NCBI RefSeq assembly: GCF_020520425.1
Contig: NC_079492.1
Span: 140,434,361-140,498,360 of the forward strand
DNA: 64,000 nucleotides
Direction: 5' to 3'
DNA from: Spinacia oleracea
Taxonomy: Eukaryota; Streptophyta; Magnoliopsida; Caryophyllales; Amaranthaceae
Positions 56,017 to 64,000 of this stretch are shown piece by piece. Within the stretch, counting starts at the first letter, position 1. Each line of letters begins with the position of its first letter. Position numbers and translations under genes: made by a program. Below the pieces are notes generated by a model. It did not search any database, was not told the DNA's origin, and saw only the letters and a program-made list of their open reading frames with translations.

Positions 56017-57100
56017 ATAATTAGGTCATATCTGGTCAATAAGTTATACTCCAGGTCTTTTTAAGTTTCAAACAGGTTCTGTAAATTGGCTATCTCAAAT
56101 TCAACTCACTCAAATTTGATCAGGTGAATCGGTGTCAATAAATTTGGATAATATTCATTTTAAATAAGTTTAGATTTCGCCCGACGAAACAAATGCCCCT
56201 TATTTTTCATAAAACTAGCTTTTGAGCCCGTTCAATGAACGGACACTTATATAGTGGTTTTGCTAATTTTATTGAGGGTTTGCGATTTAGTGCGAATATA
56301 TGATTTATATAGAGGTGAAATTTGAAAGTTGAAAAAATAAACTCCGTATAAATTAGATGGTGAATTATGAGTGTTAAAACGGAAAATGGAATGGAAGAGG
56401 TTGAATGATCGAATGTATAAATTAAATGGTGAATTGATGTTGAATGAGCAAGATAGATTGAAAGATGGGTTGAAGCTGTAAAATAATGGAGATGACACTT
56501 GTCATATAATAATCAATAAGATAGATGTGACATTTGTCATATAATAATCAACTAGTGTGTGGCCCGGGCGTTGCTCCGGGTTTTACTTTTAGTCGGGTTT
56601 ACGTTTTCGAAAAATGTGCCCAATTTTAAAAGATTGTATTTTACATTTATATGTGAAAATATGACAAACATTGTAGCTAGTTGAGATGGTAGGAAGTGAA
56701 ACTTTTAATCGATGAGGTTTGATGTTTGATCCTTTTAATATATTAGTATAGATAGATGGTTATCCTTTTTATAGACTAGGTATAGATAAGGATTTTTTTT
56801 ATATTTTTTGTGAACTCCAAAAACCAGGGAAAATAAAGACAAGAAAAGAAGATCACGATCTAAGTCTTTATTCATTAGGCGGGAACTCGATTCCAAATAT
56901 GGAAACAAGTGGGCCAAAAAAACCAAACCCTTACCCATTTCTTTTTCCTTTATTTTTTTGAAATTCTAAAAAACACGTCACTAATTTTAATTTCGAATAA
57001 AAATTCAGCGCTGTATCTCAGAATACAAAAAAAACAACAAAATTCCAAAATCAACCCCAACCCAAGTCATCTTCCATTCCATACTGTAGGAAAATATACA
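56017..57100. other. intergenic with two ACTAG hairpin motifs
   Basis: No gene. ACTAG followed by a GC hairpin occurs at 56214 (CCCGTTCAATGAACGG) and 56553 (CCCGGGCGTTGCTCCGGG). A 25-bp direct repeat containing TTGTCATATAATAATCAA lies at about 56490 and 56530. The right end grades into the promoter of the kinesin gene. Confidence 0.5.
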
Positions 57101-57313
57101 GGTGAGAAGAGAGGACGGCAAACAAGGAGAGAGAAAAAAAGCCTGCCATTTTCTCAAAGCTAAGCCAAAAGAGAGGAGGGAGAAACAAGTGAAAGGGGGG
57201 TTTTGGCGTCGAATTTTCGATCTGAAAAACCCTAGGATTTCCTTCTGTTTTCTCTCTCTCCTCTTACATTTTTTTCAATCTGCTTCCATTTTTTGTCCTC
57301 TATTGTTTTCCAG
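57101..57313 (+). other. 5'UTR exon of the CH-domain kinesin gene
   Basis: Leader-like sequence with purine- and CT-rich stretches (TTTTCTCTCTCTCC), ending at a clean donor CCAG|GTATGT after 57313. The next acceptor with the right character is TTGTCAG at 60683, shortly before the start codon. The link between these exons is inferred from position and splice consensus. Confidence 0.45.
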
Positions 57314-58759
57314 GTATGTATCGTATTGTTATTCACCTGCATTTTGTGATTTGATGTTGTTTTTTCGGTTTAATTTGTGTATTTTGTGGTGAATTTGTGT
57401 GAGCATTTGTCTATTTTGACCTTTTTTGTTTGTATTTATTTGAATTGCTATTGTGAATGGATTAGGGTTGAATTTTTATTTATGATGATTGATTTGTGGA
57501 AATGGGTTTTTAGGCTGAATTTGATGAGCTGGTGTTGTGTTGAATTTTTATTCTTGCTTGAGAATAGAGTTGTTTTTTATGGTTTGATTTGATAATTGAT
57601 GTGAGAAGAGTAAGAATTAGGCAGTTATTTAACTGTATTTCTCGAATCAGACATAGAACAAGATTGTTCTTCTAGCTCGATCTTGAGCTGGAGGAGAGCT
57701 CCAAATGTTGCATTGTAAGATTGTTTAAGAGAAAGAGAATGAGCCATGAGCAATGGGGTTTCGGTGACATAATGTGCACTAAAAAAGGAGAAGTTCTCGC
57801 GGTAGCTCGAGTCTTGCATAAGATGCAGCTGTTTGATGTTATGAAAGAGTGCTATATCAACCCATGGTGGTAATAGTTAGGACAACCCTAAAACAATAAG
57901 TGGAACTGTTAAGTTGAGAGTTGGATCACTTGGATGGTTATATTCCAGAATTTCTTTTTCAGATATTTAGGGTGCTATGGAAAACACAAAATGGGAGGGG
58001 GAGGGGTTTCGGATGAAGGTGACAGAGGAATACGAATTGAACTATGATTTTTATTTATGATTGAAGTCCTACCTATCATTCTATGAGATAGTTATATATC
58101 GTGTATACAGTTCCCAGCTGAAATGTTCCATAAAGAGTCTATCAGATTCCAAAGTACCAACTTGATTTTCTGCCAATAGTGGAAAGACTAAATGTACTTC
58201 TTTAGCTGTATACGTCTTGGTCTTCCAGACCTTGCCAATTGTGCAATGTGTGATTACTAGTTATGTTGGAGGACAAAGGTGTTTGTGAGATTGTTGGGAA
58301 TGTTAGGTTTTCTTTTCTTGAGTATATTACTTCCACTAGGTGTGCAGTTCTTGGGACAGCTATATTAGTATAATAAAGAGGAATTAGGCTATATCAATTT
58401 CCTATGCTGATCAGTGGTGGAGCAAAGCACACTAGACTGTAGTTCCTAAATTTTTTATGGTTTATATGCGTCTGAGACTCTGAGATTTTGTTTGTGGTTG
58501 GAGTATCCTGAACTTTTCCTTACGTGTCTTGAAGTGGTGCTTTAAGCTTTATTTAGTGTTGGAAGGGATTTGCATCTCACTGGTCAATGCACTCTCTTAT
58601 TCACTTTACCGATCTATTGTAGGAAATGTGGCAAGTGAAAAGGTCAAATATTGTGGTAGACATATCACATATGGGAAAGCTAGGGCCTGAAATGCATGTT
58701 CAATATATGTTAAACCTGACAAATTATACAACACATGGTCATGTCAATTGCATGTATAA

Positions 58760-59201
58760 CATGGGCGAAGCTACATGTGGGCCTAGGTAGGCCATGGCCC
58801 CCCTAAGATTATAGAATATATAATAAAAGTTGCACTTATGAATTGCTTCTTCTCCCTTAGCTGAGTTGGTATGAATTGCTAGCTGTCAAAATGCAAGTTA
58901 CATGTTCGATTCTAGTGACTTGCATTTCTTGGTTTTTTATTTTCTATTTTTTATTTGCAATACTTGATAAATCTATCATTCTTTGTTTACGAAATCCATT
59001 ATGAACTTATATTCATTTCTCAAACTTCTTTTATTATTTTCATTACATTTTATTGTTTTAGTGCTTTAGATTTCTCATAAAGTATTATTCAATGGAAATA
59101 GAGAACAAGTTATGTTTTAATACTTAATTTTAGGAAATTAGATAAGTACTCCCGTAAAAATTTTTGGCCCCCCTTGTACAAAAGATCTGGCTTCGCCCCT
59201 G
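58760..59201. mobile_element. hAT-type MITE in the 5'UTR intron of the kinesin gene
   Basis: 442 bp. Left end CATGGGCGAAGC, right end (complement) CAGGGGCGAAGCC: the well-known hAT terminal form. Flanked by a perfect 8-bp duplication ATGTATAA (58752-58759 and 59202-59209). The interior has GGCCCCCC patches at both ends. Confidence 0.9.
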
Positions 59202-60718
59202 ATGTATAACCAAGGTTTATTTTCTGTTGCACATGTATGTGTATCGATAATTCTTTATTAACGAGCATTACACTGCCCACTTTCATGTTATCCTTGCAAT
59301 AAGCTTGTCCAATAATTTTTTTTTTCTTGCCTAAGAAGGAATAGTGTAAAGCTTGTTGAAGGGTACTTGAAAATTCAGACCTTTTTATTTGTTGATTTCC
59401 TGCTGTTTTGATTCGTAAGTTTCTTTCTACTGTTCAACATCTATGCTTTGGAATAATATAAAGCTCGTTGAAGGGTACTTGAAAAGTCAAATTGTTCATT
59501 GTGACGAAAACCTGTACAATGTTTTTGCTACACTAAGTTTTGCTTTGTCATTTTTAGGGCTGTCAAATGGTCTTGTTATATGGGTGTCTCTTCATATGAA
59601 AGGGTTTGCAAACCCTTGATGTGAATGTGACCTAATCATCAAATTGGCCAACATTCATTGACTTGAACAATTGGAGCTAATCCTCTTAGTAAATAGGTTA
59701 GCTTGGTAACTTGTTTACCCACGTAATATTATTTTGAAATATTGACATATAACACTCACATCATGCTTATGAAGTTATGATTCTACTAGGTTAATCTCAG
59801 TGACATTTTTAACCTATATGCCTGTTCTCCTAAATGTTTCCCTACTTTATTTTCCGTTAGAGGGAATTTGGATAAACTCTCCTGGCATGATTGTTTTAAA
59901 TTTTGGAGTTTGGACTGAAACTGAGATTTGAATACTTCATTGAACGGATTAGATTGAGAGTGCAGGTTAGTGGGCTGAGATTGAGAGAACAGGAATTTGG
60001 TTTGAAAAAGTTTCCCTAAACTTAACTCTTTCAGTTCAACCGGTCAATATTTACCAATTAATTAAATGGGCCAAGGCCTGCTCAATTTGTAGCGAGTTGT
60101 TGTCTGAGTTGTATCTTATTTTTTTTCTAACTTTAGCCGTGTTGTGGTTGTAAACCTTATTTGGCCCTCATAATACTAAAGCTAGTCCACTTGGTCTTAG
60201 AACTCACGAATAATCTTTAGTGGCTTCAGCTCCTTGAAAGTCTTTGCTAACAATCTGTAAGGTACCTACTACCTAACTTATACTTGTATGTTAGTAAGCT
60301 CTGAGAGGGAGTGGAATCCTATAAGTTGTCACACACATTTCATAGTATGCTTCCTTCCCTCCTTAACATTAACTATATCCAACAAGTGCCCCACGAAAGT
60401 GGAAATAATAAGAAACGAGAATCTGTAGACTGCATTCTTCAGATTTAATTTACAGAACGGTTTGATATCTGAAGTCATCATGCTATAATCCTATGTTTAT
60501 TGGTTCCAGATTTGAAGGGTAGTTTTTCATTCAGTACCTAGTCTTTTTATGATGTTCCACTTCTTTCTCATCTAGAATAGTAGAATTAAATAATTCAACT
60601 TATGTTTACATAAAATGACGGTGGTCAATTATTAGGGACCTGCCATGATTTTCTTGTGAGTATTGCGAATTTGCAATTGTCAGTGCCTGTGAGAAAAAGT
60701 ATTGTTTAAGCTTTGCTG

Positions 60719-62057
60719 ATGGACCTGCAAACACAAATGCACTTGGGAGAGAATGGGTTATCGAACTTTAATGGCGAAGCATGTAATGGAGACGACGGAC
60801 AAACTGAGAGTTACAAAAGAGTGGTCAAGGGTACGACTAACACACACATTATTCTCAAATCCCAACTTCTTTCTTTATTTGTATAGCTGTGCAGTGCTGA
60901 TGTTTTATCTGTTCTCCTGTGTGCATATACCCTATTTTCCTCTTAGATATGATCGAGTGGCTGAACGGGCAACTCCCTGATCTGAATGTACCAGAAGACT
61001 CTTCACTTGAAGAATTAAGAGTTTATTTGCAAGATGGAACTGTTCTATGTCACTTATTGAATCGGCTTAGCCCTGGAGCCGTTGAAATGGTAGGACTCTT
61101 ATTTCCACATTTCTGTTTTCGTTCGCCCTCATATTTTCTCCGGGGGTGTTTGCAGGAGGGGGGGGGTCTTCAGTAGACTTTTCTGTTGTTTTGTGGTATC
61201 TCCTTGTCAGCAGATTAAATTTTAATTGTCTAATACAAACGTTTTTTTTTGTACTTCAGGGTGGTACGTTAGAGCCCCATCAAGAAACTGTTGAAAGGTT
61301 TTTGTCAACTTTGGATAAAATGGGCTTGCCTGGATTCAAAGTTTCAGATTTAGAACAGGTACTTTTGTGTTACACTCATATTATACTTCTCGAGTTCTGC
61401 AATGCAACGTGGCTTGGTGAAATTGAAGAAATGGTCTTGATAACCAATATGGATATCGATAGAAAGCTTGGTATAGTTCTTGAAGGCTTGAACAAACTTT
61501 TTCCTGTTGGTCAAGTGACTGTAACGTTGCTAAATTAATCAATAGCTGCATGTAGTTGAAAAGGATATCAAGGCCTTGTGTCATTCATTTTATATTATAA
61601 TTTTAATTTTGAAAAGTTCAGACAAAATCAGACTAGTTCATTCTTACGGAGTATTACTTTTACTGGAGCAGAACTGCTGAAGAGTTCAAGTTCTTTTACA
61701 TAAAAGAAATTCACATTTCATAAACCTTAATTTGAAGAGAATGGGCCTAAATGTATCTTCTGGCGCCCAATCTTTCTGTTTTATTTTAGGTGTAAATTCT
61801 GGATGTTATGCAGGGATCAATGATCAAGGTGTTGGAGTGGCTTCAGGGGTTTAAGAGTAATTTCAGCTCTAGCGCTGATGGGGAAGCTGCTCGCAACCAT
61901 GTGAGAAAGAGATGGAATATGCCGGAGATGGAAGCTTTGGACGGGACTGATCGTTCCCAGTTGGATGCTCACAGTTCAACAAAGTTTGGACCAGACAAAA
62001 GAAGAAATTCATGGGAATCGAAGTTTCAAACTGTCCTTCGGAGTACCACTTTATCAG
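60719..62057 (+). CDS. kinesin-14 with N-terminal calponin-homology domain (5' part)
   Basis: Four coding exons: 60719-60830, 60947-61089, 61260-61358, 61814-62057, with consistent phases (1, 0, 0, 1); 199 residues are readable before the window moves into the next intron. The first exon is too short to stand out as an ORF but splices cleanly (..SYKRVVK then D-M-I-E-W-L). Residues about 38-140 form a CH domain: IEWLNGQLPDLNVP, LQDGTVLCHLLNRLSPG, VERFLSTLDKMGLPGF, VLEWLQGFK. The wording matches plant CH-domain KIN-14 proteins such as At1g63640 and At5g41310, which are minus-end microtubule motors that can also bind actin. The coiled coil and motor domain lie beyond the window, so the motor itself is inferred from the family. 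Confidence 0.8.
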
Positions 62058-62263
62058 GTAAATAGTAGTTTTTCATCTTAGGAATGACCTAAAATTTAGG
62101 AAATAGTAAATTGTCAACGATTTTTTCCTCAATAAACACTGAACATGTTTGTAATGCCCCACTGCATTTTCTTCAATGTGTTCTGTCGACCATACAAGTA
62201 AAGTTAATATAGGTACGCGATGCATGCATAATTATAAGTCAAGTTAATGTGGAGTATAAAATA

Positions 62264-62539
62264 CTTCCTCTAAGTTCATCCTTTTCTTTTTAGTTGCAAC
62301 ACTTTGCTTTCACGTTTGCCAATACATAATTTGAACAATTAATATCTTTAATTGTGATAGTAAAAATTATAAAAAGTTGATATCCGTTAAAAATACATTA
62401 AGACGATTCTAACAAATGAATCTAGCAAACTGCCACATGAATATATTTTCACTTAAGTATAAATCATAATAAGTAAACAAAGTAGAATATGTGAATAATG
62501 CAAAAAGCAAAGTGTTGCAACTAAAAAAAACGGAGGAAG
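62264..62539. mobile_element. Stowaway-type MITE in a kinesin intron
   Basis: 276 bp flanked by TA. Left end CTTCCTCTAAGTTCATCC, with GTTGCAACACTTTGCTTT inside; right end AAAGCAAAGTGTTGCAAC then CGGAGGAAG. The inverted match is strong inside and weaker at the very left terminus. Confidence 0.8.
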
Positions 62540-63789
62540 TATATTAATAACAATGGAAAATTTTCTAATGGGAAATGTAGTGACCTTATATTGACATTCC
62601 TAATTGGCAGTTGGAACTTGGAAGTGTAATTGCCTTTTTTTTGTTTCTAATTCATAGTATAACTTATTTAATTATAAATAAAAAGTTAATAAAAGGGTAA
62701 AAGGGGAATCACTTTTTTGACAACACCTCAAGAGTTGGCTTATATTTTTGAAATTGTCATTGTTTCTCTGTTGTTCTTGTAGCCCTTGCTAAAAGCTTAC
62801 ATCGCCCTCCTTTACCATCCCACCTAGTGAATTATTTATTTCTTGTACTGAACTGGAAAACATGAGAAGGAAGTTAAATTGCACAGCTGAATAGTATCTA
62901 GATTTCCCTTCTCCCATTCCAGTAGTAGCAGTGAGGCAGATTTAAAGTACATATTGTCTGAATCAGGAGCTTGGCCTATGATATGTCTCTGTTTTCTCTG
63001 CCTCAGCAATTTGGGCTTTCTATGAAAATAGTATATACAGGGAAAGGTAGACTGGGTGAGATGGCGGAGTTCACATCGTCAGGTTTTGGAAGCAAGAGTG
63101 CTGGGGGGGGGGGGGGGGATTGACTCATAAGGGATTTTTGATTCGTGGTTGACTATGGTTGAGACTTGAGAATAAGAAGGGAGGACAGGTTTAACAGTTT
63201 CATTTCTATTTTGGTAATTATCAGTGGGCAGGAAAGTGGAGTCAGTCCATCATTATCGAATTAGACAATTGGAGCTTTCTTGATTTCAGCCCATCCTTAC
63301 GACCTTACACGACTCGTGGGGACTGTATTCAAGCCTTTATCTGCTAGGGAGTGAGACTTGGTGTACATTAAAGTTTTGAACCTTCCACTTTAAATTTGAT
63401 CCAAAGGGACTCATTTGTTCTCAAAGTTTGGGTGAGTCCAGAAGATCAGTCCAAACCCAATATAAATAACTTGGCTCAAGCTGATATCAAATCCAATCGG
63501 ATCTGAAATTTAAGTCATTTGAACTTGGATGGCATATGGTTGGTGGTTGTCGAAGCCAGTGAGCTGGCATTGTTTGTATGGTAGATAGTAATTTGGAGAG
63601 AGGAATGGAGAGAGAGAAGGCTGCTATTGATGTAGTAGAGAAGGAAGGAGTTATTTTTTATTTATTGTGTGCAACTCACACACACAACTACACAAGAGCT
63701 GTAAATAAAGTTAGCCATGTGATGAGGAGAGAGAAATATACAGAACCCAAAGCCAAAAGAAGTCATTCATTCATCATCATCATCATTAC

Positions 63790-63890
63790 CCCATTGCCTC
63801 AAAGAGGCTCCTGCAAGAAGCGGGGTAAGGGGGGGTCGGACGTACGCAACCTTACCCCTACAATTGCAGAGAGGTTGTTTTCAATTGACC
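63790..63890 (-). repeat. possible SINE-like fragment
   Basis: The minus strand carries GGGGTAAGGTTGCGTACGTC, a word common in tRNA-derived plant SINEs. No A/B box pair, poly(A) or target duplication could be confirmed, so this is tentative. Confidence 0.25.
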
Positions 63891-64000
63891 CAAAAGCGAT
63901 AACGGGACGACAACGGGACGACCATCTTCTATCTACTTCATGGAAAGGAAGCGAAGAGGTTTTAAGAGCCATTTTGATTTAGCCCATTACATCCCACAGC

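Larger units (their letters stand above)
62058..64000 (+). other. intron of the kinesin gene, open at the window edge
   Basis: Begins at the donor CAG|GTAAAT. No further coding exon with the expected kinesin-14 linker sequence was recognised before the end. It holds a Stowaway MITE, a G homopolymer at about 63102-63118 and a possible SINE-like patch. Confidence 0.5.

Noticed and set aside
62740-64000. Further kinesin exons near the right edge
   Set aside because: No frame with the expected kinesin-14 linker or coiled-coil sequence and a proper acceptor was seen. The open frame at 63578-63982 overlaps the SINE-like patch and reads as intron.

Overview
The window is nuclear DNA of a flowering plant, very probably a eudicot. 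It has spliced genes with GT-AG introns, AT-rich intergenic DNA, Stowaway (CTCCCTCCGT termini) and hAT miniature elements, a plant L1-type LINE, and proteins close to Arabidopsis families. The repeat style resembles Amaranthaceae/Chenopodiaceae, but I cannot fix the species from sequence alone.

Layout: (1) 0.6-2.3 kb, minus strand: a chloroplast HAD-like protein of the PYRP2 type (riboflavin pathway phosphatase), with TATA box and 5'UTR intron. (2) 2.3-9.1 kb: repeat-rich intergenic DNA, including a nested transposon stack at 7.3-8.9 kb. (3) 9.1-16.3 kb, plus strand: two tandem short BAH-domain genes of three exons each. (4) 16.4-21.05 kb: a 4.6 kb element bounded by GGTCCAC..GTGGACC hairpins and filled with TATAGTTACT-type motifs. 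(5) 21.1-28.8 kb: a TTATC-rich inverted-repeat element, then a decayed LINE on the minus strand whose 5' end carries an inverted segment. (6) 29.8-37.3 kb, plus strand: the full-length BAH + TFIIS-like + zinc-ribbon gene (AIPP3/BDT1 type, eight coding exons, 607 aa). (7) 37.4-42.2 kb: intergenic DNA with three Stowaway elements, one hAT MITE and a 5'-truncated LINE carrying an intact RNase H ORF. (8) 42.3-46.2 kb, plus strand: a DUF3527 gene (717 aa). (9) 47.3-53.4 kb, minus strand: a mitochondrial-carrier gene with a 360-residue N-terminal extension (659 aa). (10) 53.8-56.0 kb: a duplicated inverted-repeat element with kilobase-scale TAAT/TTA arrays. (11) 57.1 kb to the end, plus strand: the 5' part of a CH-domain kinesin-14 gene, cut by the window edge.

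Most notable biology: the two short BAH genes are intact, spliceable, mutually similar copies of the N-terminal half of the AIPP3-type gene downstream. They stop at the same place just after the BAH domain, and both have replaced two of the three aromatic residues that match the H3K27me3 cage of Arabidopsis AIPP3 (Tyr to Ser, Trp to Arg). They look like a local family of reader-dead BAH-only proteins. As I recall, AIPP3 (At4g11560) and PYRP2 (At4g11570) are also neighbours in Arabidopsis, so this end of the window looks like an old syntenic block expanded by duplication and transposons.

All gene models are read by eye from reading frames, splice consensus and family knowledge. No searches or transcripts were available.
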